9,024 nt of DNA, taken from CAZEDU01 sp964511185 (GTDB lineage Bacteria; Myxococcota; Myxococcia; Myxococcales; Myxococcaceae). A program made the position numbers and the translations under genes. The stretch lies in NCBI GenBank assembly GCA_964511185.1, contig CAZEDU010000163.1, positions 1 to 9,024 on the forward strand. The letters run 5' to 3'. Numbering within the stretch: position 1 is the stretch's first letter; every line of letters starts with the position of its first letter. Below, one piece after another: positions 1 to 5,655 of the stretch. The notes under the pieces are model-generated. The model was not told the origin of the DNA. It saw nothing but the letters and a program-made list of their open reading frames with translations, and did no database searches.

Positions 1-961
1 GATCGGCCACGGCGCGCTGGCCGAGCGGGCGCTGCGCAACATGCTCCCCAAGAGCGAGACCTTCCCGTACACGATTCGCATCGTCTCCGACATCCTCGAG
101 TCGAACGGCAGCTCGTCGATGGCGTCGGTGTGCGGCGGCACCCTGGCGTTGATGGACGCCGGCGTTCCGGTCAAGGAGCCGGTGGCCGGCATCGCGATGG
201 GCCTGGTGAAGGAAGGCGAGCGCATCGCCATCCTCTCCGACATTTTGGGCGACGAGGATCACTTGGGCGACATGGACTTCAAGGTCTGCGGCACCAAGAA
301 CGGCATCACGTCGATTCAGATGGACATCAAGATCAGCGGCCTGACCACCGAGATCATGCAGCGCGCGCTGGAGCAGGCGCGCGTCGGCCGGCTGCACATC
401 CTGGGCAAGATGCTCGAGGCGCTGCCCGAGGCGCGCAAGGAGATCAGCCAGTACGCGCCGCGCATCACCACCATCATGATCCGCCCCGAGTTCATCAAGA
501 ACGTCATCGGCCCGGGCGGTAAGGTGATCAAGGACATCATCGCCCGCACCGGCTGCTCGATTAACATCGAGGACAGCGGCCGCGTGGACATCGCCAGCGC
601 CGACGGCGAGGCGGTGAAGCAGGCGATCAGCATGGTCCAGGCGCTCACGCGCGAAGCCGAGGTGGGGAAGATCTACCTGGGCACGGTGCGGAAGATCGCC
701 GAGTTCGGCGCCTTCGTGGAGCTCTTCCCCGGCACCGACGGCCTCATCCACATCTCCGAGCTGTCCGACAAGCGCGTCAAGAGCGTCTCCGACGTGCTGA
801 AGGAAGGCGATGAGGTGATGGTGAAGGTCATCTCCATCGACAAGAGCGGCAAGATCCGCCTCTCGCGCAAGGAGGCGCTCGCCGAGCGTCAGGCGCAGGC
901 CGCGGGGGCGACGCCTCCGGCGCCGGCGCCCGAAGGCGAGCAGCCGAAGGCCAAGGCGTAA
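1..961 (+). CDS. pnp: Polyribonucleotide nucleotidyltransferase (PNPase), 3' part, 5' truncated by window edge
   Basis: PNPase degrades RNA 3'->5' by phosphorolysis in the cytoplasm and is a core exonuclease of bacterial mRNA decay. The reading frame is open from base 2 (I-G-H-G-A-L-A-E-R...), so the start lies outside the window and about 319 C-terminal residues are present. Seen in order: the end of the second RNase PH domain with the active-site stretch GDEDHLGDMD (nt 248-277), whose aspartates match the catalytic/metal residues of E. coli PNPase; a KH domain with the GPGG loop (nt 509-520); an S1 RNA-binding domain (about nt 668-870, GTVRKIAEFGAFVEL, then LIHISELS); and an Ala/Pro/Glu-rich disordered tail ending in KAKA. 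Domain order and spacing are normal and nothing is broken. No hairpin plus T-run follows the stop, and the next gene begins 22 bases later, so read-through is possible. The identification is very secure. Confidence 0.97.
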   Translation, partial: IGHGALAERALRNMLPKSETFPYTIRIVSDILESNGSSSMASVCGGTLALMDAGVPVKEPVAGIAMGLVKEGERIAILSDILGDEDHLGDMDFKVCGTKNGITSIQMDIKISGLTTEIMQRALEQARVGRLHILGKMLEALPEARKEISQYAPRITTIMIRPEFIKNVIGPGGKVIKDIIARTGCSINIEDSGRVDIASADGEAVKQAISMVQALTREAEVGKIYLGTVRKIAEFGAFVELFPGTDGLIHISELSDKRVKSVSDVLKEGDEVMVKVISIDKSGKIRLSRKEALAERQAQAAGATPPAPAPEGEQPKAKA

Positions 962-983
962 GTCGGCGAGGCAGGCTCCCAAG

Positions 984-1835
984 GTGCTCAACCGGCACGC
1001 CACCGTCCTGTTCTTGGGGATCGCCGCGCTCTGGCTTCTGCGCCAGGGCGACGTCGGTCCTTCGGGCGTGCTCGCTACAGGGTTCCTGCTCGCGCTGATC
1101 GGGCTCTTGCTGGATCAGAACGACCGGCGCGACTCGTTCCGGAGCATCGCCGCGCACGGCCTGCAGGCCACGGCGGCGGCGATGCTCTTCTACGACGCCG
1201 CCTGGCTCGTCTCGGCGGGCGCGGTGCACTTGGCGCTCGGCGAGCTGGCCATCGTGCTGGTGTTGGTCGGCCTGCTCATCGAGATGCGCATGCCGTACCG
1301 GTGGCTGAAGACCGCCATCGCCACGCAGGCGCTCGGCGACGTGCTCTTCCTCGCCGGCGCGGGGGTCGCGGTGGTGGGCCGCAGCGGCCGCCAGAGCGTC
1401 GTCGGCTGGGTGTTCATCGGCATCGCCGGGGCGCTGGGGCTCTACGCCGCCATCTCCAACCTGGCGCTCCAGGTCGCGCGGCTGCGCAACCGGCAGGCCG
1501 GCTGGCGCTTCCGGGTGCTGTCGGTGGACGACGCCGGAATCCAGGTGAAGACGCCGCAGGGCCAGGCGCAGATCCCCTGGCGCGTGGTCGAGGCGGTGCA
1601 GCGGCTGGATGACCGTCAGGTCCTGCTGGTGCTGCCTTCGCCGCTGCCCCCCGAGCTCAAGGGCGCCGGGTTGCCGCTCGAGGAGCTGCGCATCGACGCC
1701 GAGCCGCTCGTGGGCGAGCACGTCCCGCCGCCCGACCGGTACGGCTTGGTGCTCCATGAGCAGGAGCTGGGGCAGCCAGTGGACGACGCGCAGTCGCTGC
1801 TCGCGGGCTACTTGAGCCGGCGCGTCAGCGCGTAG
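984..1835 (+). CDS. Unrecognised six-helix membrane protein with a cytoplasmic-type C-terminal domain
   Basis: I do not recognise this family. The frame starts at GTG 984, with a purine-rich AGGCAGG about 9 bases upstream, and encodes 283 residues. The N-terminal 165 residues hold about six hydrophobic segments (approximately 6-19, 27-43, 57-81, 83-101, 113-131, 137-162) joined by short charged loops such as DQNDRRD and RLRNRQ. Residues about 172-283 form a soluble domain opening with FRVLSVDDAGIQVKTPQGQAQIPW, an alternating pattern suggesting a small beta-barrel or PH-like fold. The Arg-rich loop just before it suggests the domain is cytoplasmic. There are no obvious catalytic motifs. It lies 22 bases after pnp on the same strand and could be co-transcribed with it. 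Its last 28 bases overlap the 3' end of the convergent glk. Codon use matches its neighbours. That it is a real gene is likely; its function is unknown. Confidence 0.78.
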   Translation: MLNRHATVLFLGIAALWLLRQGDVGPSGVLATGFLLALIGLLLDQNDRRDSFRSIAAHGLQATAAAMLFYDAAWLVSAGAVHLALGELAIVLVLVGLLIEMRMPYRWLKTAIATQALGDVLFLAGAGVAVVGRSGRQSVVGWVFIGIAGALGLYAAISNLALQVARLRNRQAGWRFRVLSVDDAGIQVKTPQGQAQIPWRVVEAVQRLDDRQVLLVLPSPLPPELKGAGLPLEELRIDAEPLVGEHVPPPDRYGLVLHEQELGQPVDDAQSLLAGYLSRRVSA

Positions 1836-2803
1836 CGCGCGGCGCCGAGCAGCGCGACGTGGGGGTGCGTCACCACCCGGACCGGCGTCGCCGCGACGAG
1901 CGGGCTCAAGCGCCCCTTGTCGAGGTAGGCGTCGAGGAAGTCCCGCCCTTGTAGCTTGGGGAGGATCTTCGGGGCGATGCCGCCGGCCAGGTAGACGCCG
2001 GCCCGCGCGACGTACTGGAGCGCCACGTTGCCGGCGACCGCGCCGAAGATCTGCACGAACATCGTCAGCGCCTGCTCACACAGCGCGCTCTTGCCGGCGA
2101 GCGCGTGGGCGGAGATGACGGCGGCGGGATGGTCTTGACCCGCGAGCGCCTCGGCGAGCCACGGGGGTTCCTCGGCGCGCCCGGTGTCGCGAAGAAACGA
2201 GTAGAGGTTCACCAGGCCTGGCCCGGACAGCAGCCGCTCGTAGCTGACGCGCTTGCCGAGCTTGTCGCGCAGGTACTCGAACAGCGCGAACTCGAGCGCG
2301 CTGCGCGCGGCGAAGTCGACGTGGCCGCCTTCGCTCGCCATCGGGACGTGCTCGGTGCCGGTCCAGTAGAGCCCGGCCATGCCCAGGCCGGTGCCGGCCG
2401 CGACCACCGCGGCGTGGCCTGTGGCGGGGGCGCCGGCGTTGAGCGTGACCAGCTCGGCCGCAGGCAGGGTGGGGATGCCCCAGGCCGCCGACTCCAGGTC
2501 GTTGATCAGCCCGACCTGGGGCTGGGGCAGCCGAAGCTGCCGGGCGAGCACCTGCGCGTCGACCACCCAGGGCAGGTTGGTCGCCACGCAGCGGCCGTCG
2601 GCGATGGGGCCGGCCACGCCGAAGCACGCCGCCGACAGCGGCGAGGGGTGCTTGGCCAGGAACGCGTCGACCAACGACTCGAGCGACGCCGTGCCCCGGC
2701 TGGGGAAGCTCTCGACTGTGTCCAGGCGCGGCCCTTCCGGGGTGGCGTCCACCCACCCGAGGCTCGTCTTCGTGCCGCCGATGTCTCCCGCCAGGACGCG
2801 CAT
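1808..2803 (-). CDS. glk: Glucokinase (E. coli-type)
   Basis: Phosphorylates glucose to glucose-6-phosphate with ATP in the cytoplasm, feeding glycolysis and the pentose phosphate pathway. I chose the ATG at 2803 (331 aa, close to E. coli Glk at about 321). It places the phosphate-binding motif at the very N-terminus (MRVLAGDIGGTKTSLGW, residues 1-17), as in the family. An upstream in-frame ATG at 2869 would add 22 residues of unconserved Arg/Lys/Pro-rich sequence. Other motifs: CFGVAGPI (60-67); TNLPW (75-79); LINDLESAAWGI (99-110), whose D102 matches the catalytic base; AAGTGLGMAGL; MASEGGHVDFA; LLSGPGLVNLYSFLRD; and near the C-terminus VYLAGGIAPKILP and PVRVVTHPHVALLGAARYAL. This is the Glk family (Pfam 02685) rather than a ROK kinase, because no ROK zinc motif is visible. 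It diverges from dut and converges on the membrane-protein gene. Confidence 0.95.
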   Translation of the reverse strand: MRVLAGDIGGTKTSLGWVDATPEGPRLDTVESFPSRGTASLESLVDAFLAKHPSPLSAACFGVAGPIADGRCVATNLPWVVDAQVLARQLRLPQPQVGLINDLESAAWGIPTLPAAELVTLNAGAPATGHAAVVAAGTGLGMAGLYWTGTEHVPMASEGGHVDFAARSALEFALFEYLRDKLGKRVSYERLLSGPGLVNLYSFLRDTGRAEEPPWLAEALAGQDHPAAVISAHALAGKSALCEQALTMFVQIFGAVAGNVALQYVARAGVYLAGGIAPKILPKLQGRDFLDAYLDKGRLSPLVAATPVRVVTHPHVALLGAARYALTRRLK

Positions 2804-2835
2804 GGGCGGCCGGCACCCTAACGAAAAAGAAGACG

Positions 2836-2856
2836 GCCCGCCCTTCTTGCGCGGGC
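2836..2856. other. GC-rich inverted repeat in the glk-dut divergent spacer
   Basis: GCCCGC (2836-2841) and GCGGGC (2851-2856) can form a 6-bp stem with a 9-base loop. Read on the minus strand the hairpin is followed, after about 6 bases, by a pyrimidine run (CTTCTTTTT) in the glk leader. It could be a weak terminator or attenuator-like structure, or a structured 5' leader of glk. The T-run is displaced from the stem, so a normal intrinsic terminator is not convincing. In DNA this GC-rich, a 6-bp match may be chance. Confidence 0.3.
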
Positions 2857-2876
2857 GCGGCGTTGCCATCTACACA
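2847..2876 (+). promoter_or_regulatory. Tentative dut promoter
   Basis: A TTGCGC box (2847-2852) is separated by 17-18 bases from CTACAC/TACACA (2870-2876), a poor match to sigma-70 -35 and -10 elements. If real, transcription would start about 3 bases before the dut ATG at 2886, giving a nearly leaderless message. That would fit the absence of a recognisable Shine-Dalgarno there. This is a weak pattern match in an 82-base divergent region that must hold the control of at least one of the two genes. Confidence 0.2.
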
Positions 2877-2885
2877 GCGCTGGCC

Positions 2886-3335
2886 ATGAACCGACCGACG
2901 ATGCGGATGCAGCGCGTGCGCGCCACGGACCTCCCACTCCCCAAGTACGAGACCGACGCGGCCGCGGGCTTGGATTTACGCGCCGACCTCGACGCGCCTT
3001 TGACCTTGCCGGCGTTGGGGCGGGCGGCGATCCCCACCGGCTTCGCCGTCGAGATCCCCGTCGGCTTCGAGGGCCAGGTGCGCCCGCGCTCGGGGCTGGC
3101 GCTCCAGCACGGCATCACCTGCCTCAACGCGCCCGGCACCATCGACGCGGACTACCGCGGCGAGGTGAAGGTCATCCTGGCCAACGTCTCGAACGAGCCG
3201 TTCACCTTGAACCCGGGCGACCGCATCGCGCAGCTGGTCATCGCGCCCGTCGCCCAGGCCCAGCTCGTCGAGGTGAGCGAGCTGTCGAGCACCCAGCGCG
3301 GGGCCGGCGGTTTTGGCTCCACTGGAAGGGCTTGA
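2886..3335 (+). CDS. dut: Deoxyuridine 5'-triphosphate nucleotidohydrolase (dUTPase)
   Basis: Hydrolyses dUTP to dUMP and pyrophosphate, keeping uracil out of DNA and supplying dUMP for dTMP synthesis. It is a trimeric cytoplasmic enzyme. All five dUTPase motifs are present in the 149-residue product: I, AAGLDLRA (26-33); II, RPRSGLA (66-72); III, GTIDADYRGEVKV (84-96), with D87 in the catalytic position; IV, GDRIAQLVI (111-119); V, the P-loop-like RGAGGFGSTG at the C-terminus (138-147). Length is typical (E. coli about 151). The start is ATG 2886; in-frame ATGs at 2901 and 2907 are alternatives because none of the three has a clear Shine-Dalgarno. The frame is open far upstream, but that part is antisense to glk and is not dUTPase-like. 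The gene diverges from glk, is followed by a 76-base spacer, and looks intact and active. Confidence 0.96.
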   Translation: MNRPTMRMQRVRATDLPLPKYETDAAAGLDLRADLDAPLTLPALGRAAIPTGFAVEIPVGFEGQVRPRSGLALQHGITCLNAPGTIDADYRGEVKVILANVSNEPFTLNPGDRIAQLVIAPVAQAQLVEVSELSSTQRGAGGFGSTGRA

Positions 3336-3354
3336 AATCACTCCGGGGCCTTCC

Positions 3355-3384
3355 TTGCTGGGAGGGGCGCTCACACGGTAAAAA
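3355..3384 (+). promoter_or_regulatory. Tentative promoter for the kinase-like gene
   Basis: TTGCTG (3355-3360), an 18-base spacer, then TAAAAA (3379-3384) resembles a weak sigma-70 promoter, with 3/6 and 4/6 matches. It sits in the only AT-rich patch of the dut-kinase spacer. The start point would fall near 3390, inside the hairpin at 3387-3401, so this promoter and a hairpin-controlled leader cannot both be fully right. The A-run may instead be the T-run of a minus-strand terminator. Confidence 0.22.
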
Positions 3385-3386
3385 AC

Positions 3387-3401
3387 CTCCCTTTTCGGGA
3401 G
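3387..3401. promoter_or_regulatory. Hairpin over the Shine-Dalgarno of the kinase-like gene; terminator-like on the minus strand
   Basis: CTCCC (3387-3391) pairs perfectly with GGGAG (3397-3401) around a TTTTC loop. On the plus strand the 3' arm GGGAG is the likely ribosome-binding site of the TTG start at 3412 (10-base spacing), so the stem would hide it. On the minus strand the same stem is followed directly by GTTTTTTA, the form of a rho-independent terminator for any transcript antisense to the kinase-like gene. No minus-strand gene is present to need it. The two readings are separate hypotheses and neither is tested. Confidence 0.45.
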
Positions 3402-3411
3402 TTGGCGTCGA

Positions 3412-5655
3412 TTGCTTTGTTATCGCTGCGGCAGTCATGTTGCGGACTCCAGCGACGCCTGCCCCACGTGCGGTCAGAAGCTGAGCACCGGCGGGCTGCG
3501 CCAGGCGACGGGCACCTTCTCGCGCCGTAAGGCCGGGCAGCAGGCCATCGAAGGCGCGCCGTTCCAGCCGGATCAGCGCGTGGCCAACCGCTACGTGGTC
3601 AAGGACACCCTGGCGGCTGGGCCGCTGGGCTTCGTCTTCCGCGCGCAGGACACCGAGGTGGACGTCGAGGTCGCGCTCAAGGCGGTGAACCCGCGCCTGG
3701 TGCAGACGGTCGACGAGCGCCGCCACTTCTCGCGCACGATGCGGCAGTGGCGGCGCATCACCCACCCCAACGTGGCGCGCTTCTACGACGAGGGTGAAGA
3801 CCGCGACTGGCCCTACTACACCACCCAGTTCCTCGACGGGCTGTCGCTGCGGAAGATCATCGACCTGCGGATCAGCAAGGGGCAGTTCTTCACGCTGCAA
3901 GAGATCGAGCCGATCCTCACGCAGATCTGCACCGCGCTCGAGGCGATTCACCAGGTGACGCCGCACGGCGGCCTCAAGCCCGAGAACGTCATCATCCTGC
4001 CCGACCTGCTCAAGGTGACCGACGTGGGCGTGGCGCTCGCGATCCCGCGCTTGCCCTTCGTGCAGGCGGTGCGCGCGCGCCGGGCCGACCGCTACCTGGC
4101 GCCCGAGCTGATCGCGGGCATCGAGCCCGACGGCCGCGCCGACCTCTACTCGCTCGGGGTGATCCTGGGCGAGATGCTGAGCGGGCTCACCCCCGAGGAA
4201 GCGACGCCGGAGCTCGCCAAGCGCAACCCCGACGTCCCGATGGCGGTCGAAGGGCTCTACCGCAAGGCGATCAACTCGAACCCGCTCGCGCGCCCGCGCG
4301 ACGCCGGCGATTTTCTCGCCGAGTTCTCCGAGGCGATTCGCAAGAGCAGCGCGCCGCCGCCGCTCAAGCGCGCCGAGCCGGCGAGCCCCGGCCCGCATCG
4401 CCCGCGCGCGCTGGAGCAGGCCCCGCTGCAGATCTCCCCGCGCCGGGTGATCGAGAAGCCGCCGCCGCCGGTGCCCGAGACGATCTCCGAGGAGGCCGAG
4501 GTCTCGGGCAGCGACCTGAAGTCCCTGCCGCCCGACGAGACGCAGCCGGTCGATCCGGAGCTGCTCCCGCTGAGCGCGCCGCCGATCCCCGCCCAGACGG
4601 TCTCCGACACGCTGGTGGACATGCCGGCGCCGGCCTCGCTCGCGCCGCGCGCGTACCGCCCGACGATGGCGGGACTGGCGGCGGTGCGCACCTCTCCGCC
4701 GCTCTGGCGGCAGGCGTTGCCCTTCCTGGCCTTCGTCCTGGGCGGCCTGGCCTTCGGCGCCGCGGTCGGGGAGGGGGCCAAGGCCTGGGCGCGGCGAGGC
4801 CCAGATCTGCGGCTGCCCACGGCCGGCATCGGCATGCCCGCCGCGCCCGACGACATCGAGCCGACGGCGGTGGCCGAGGTCAAGCCGCTGCCGCCCGGGC
4901 CTTCGGGCAGTGTGGCCGATGCGGGCGAGGTGCCGGAAGAAGAGGACGCGCCCGCGCCCGAGGCGCCGAAGCCGAACCCGCCGAATCCGCCGAATCCGCC
5001 GAATCCGGTGGAGGTCGCGCGCGCCACGCGGAAAGACGAGCCCAAGCCGGCGCGCGCCCCCGCGCCCACCGGGCCGTGCCTGGACGGGATGAAGCACGTC
5101 CCCGCCGGCGCGTTCCGCATGGGCACCGCGCGGGACGACCCGATGATGGGCTTCGACGAGCGGCTCCTCGCCAGCGTCGAGGTCGGCGCCTTCTGCATCG
5201 ACCAGTACGAGTTCCCCAATCGGCGCGGGGCGCTGCCGGCGGTCAACCTGAGCTGGAACGACGCCAAGCGGCTGTGCGAAGGCCGGGGCAAGCGGCTGTG
5301 CACGGAGGAGGAGTGGGAGCGCGCCTGCAAGGGCCCCGGCAACGCCCGCTACCCGTACGGCAACGCCTTCGACGCCGAGGCGTGCAACACCGAGGACGAG
5401 ACCGGCACCGACCGCTCGCTCGCGCCCGCCGGGAAGTTCTCGCGGTGCAACTCCGGCTTCGGCGTGCTCGACCTGTCGGGCAACGTGGCGGAGTGGACGG
5501 CGAGCCCGTACGCCGGCAACCAGGACAAGACGCAGAAGGGCGGCTCGTTCAACCGCCCCGACTACGCGGCCCGCTGCTCGGCGCGAAAGAACGGCGCTCC
5601 GTCGGCGCGCGCCAGCGACGTGGGCTTCCGCTGCTGCGCGGACGTGCTCCGGTGA
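3412..5655 (+). CDS. Membrane protein: zinc ribbon, Ser/Thr pseudokinase-like domain, TM helix, FGE/SUMF1-like domain
   Basis: 747 residues from TTG 3412, with GGGAG 10 bases upstream; this start puts the zinc ribbon at the N-terminus. Order: zinc ribbon (C3, C6, C17, C20); protein-kinase fold (about 61-310); Pro-rich linker; one TM helix (about 435-453); second Pro-rich linker with four PNP repeats (521-532); FGE-sulfatase/SUMF1-like domain (about 558-745) with 10 cysteines including C556, suiting an extracytoplasmic location. The kinase part keeps K90 in VALK, D204 in DVG, YLAPE (228-232) and DLYSLG. However, HRD is H185-G-G187, so the catalytic Asp is absent, and the usual helix-C Glu aligns with T109. 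It is therefore probably a pseudokinase. The FGE domain keeps SGNVAEW and GGS but lacks the C-x4-C pair of formylglycine-generating enzymes. The next gene overlaps by 4 bases. I infer a membrane sensor or scaffold; ligand and partners are unknown. Confidence 0.9.
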   Translation: MLCYRCGSHVADSSDACPTCGQKLSTGGLRQATGTFSRRKAGQQAIEGAPFQPDQRVANRYVVKDTLAAGPLGFVFRAQDTEVDVEVALKAVNPRLVQTVDERRHFSRTMRQWRRITHPNVARFYDEGEDRDWPYYTTQFLDGLSLRKIIDLRISKGQFFTLQEIEPILTQICTALEAIHQVTPHGGLKPENVIILPDLLKVTDVGVALAIPRLPFVQAVRARRADRYLAPELIAGIEPDGRADLYSLGVILGEMLSGLTPEEATPELAKRNPDVPMAVEGLYRKAINSNPLARPRDAGDFLAEFSEAIRKSSAPPPLKRAEPASPGPHRPRALEQAPLQISPRRVIEKPPPPVPETISEEAEVSGSDLKSLPPDETQPVDPELLPLSAPPIPAQTVSDTLVDMPAPASLAPRAYRPTMAGLAAVRTSPPLWRQALPFLAFVLGGLAFGAAVGEGAKAWARRGPDLRLPTAGIGMPAAPDDIEPTAVAEVKPLPPGPSGSVADAGEVPEEEDAPAPEAPKPNPPNPPNPPNPVEVARATRKDEPKPARAPAPTGPCLDGMKHVPAGAFRMGTARDDPMMGFDERLLASVEVGAFCIDQYEFPNRRGALPAVNLSWNDAKRLCEGRGKRLCTEEEWERACKGPGNARYPYGNAFDAEACNTEDETGTDRSLAPAGKFSRCNSGFGVLDLSGNVAEWTASPYAGNQDKTQKGGSFNRPDYAARCSARKNGAPSARASDVGFRCCADVLR
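4972..5007 (+). repeat. Tandem 9-base repeat encoding (Pro-Asn-Pro)x4
   Basis: Four consecutive copies of a 9-base unit read CCGAACCCG once and then CCGAATCCG three times, encoding residues 521-532 of the kinase/FGE protein. It lies in the Pro/Ala-rich linker between the membrane helix and the FGE-like domain, so copy number could change without breaking the frame. It probably acts as a stiff spacer across the cell envelope. Confidence 0.85.

Noticed and set aside
828..1757. Minus-strand open frame of 309 codons opposite the membrane-protein gene
   Set aside because: The composition is rich in Arg, His, Gln and Pro with no motif; the plus-strand frame shows a coherent helix pattern and a start just after pnp.
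2804..2869. Extension of glucokinase to the ATG at 2869
   Set aside because: It adds 22 unconserved Arg/Lys/Pro-rich residues before the conserved N-terminal LAGDIGGTK motif and runs through the inverted repeat; the ATG at 2803 fits the family.
2379..2885. N-terminal extension of dUTPase to an ATG at 2379
   Set aside because: The extra 169 residues are antisense to glk, unlike any dUTPase, and the 149-residue product from 2886 already has the full family length.
3238..5097. Long minus-strand open frame (619 codons) opposite the kinase-like gene
   Set aside because: The product is Arg/Gly/His-rich low-complexity sequence without domains, as expected when G/C-rich third positions of a real gene are read in antisense. 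The plus-strand gene has clear domains.
3412..5655. Annotation as an active formylglycine-generating enzyme or active Ser/Thr kinase
   Set aside because: The catalytic residues of both activities are missing, so only the folds can be claimed.
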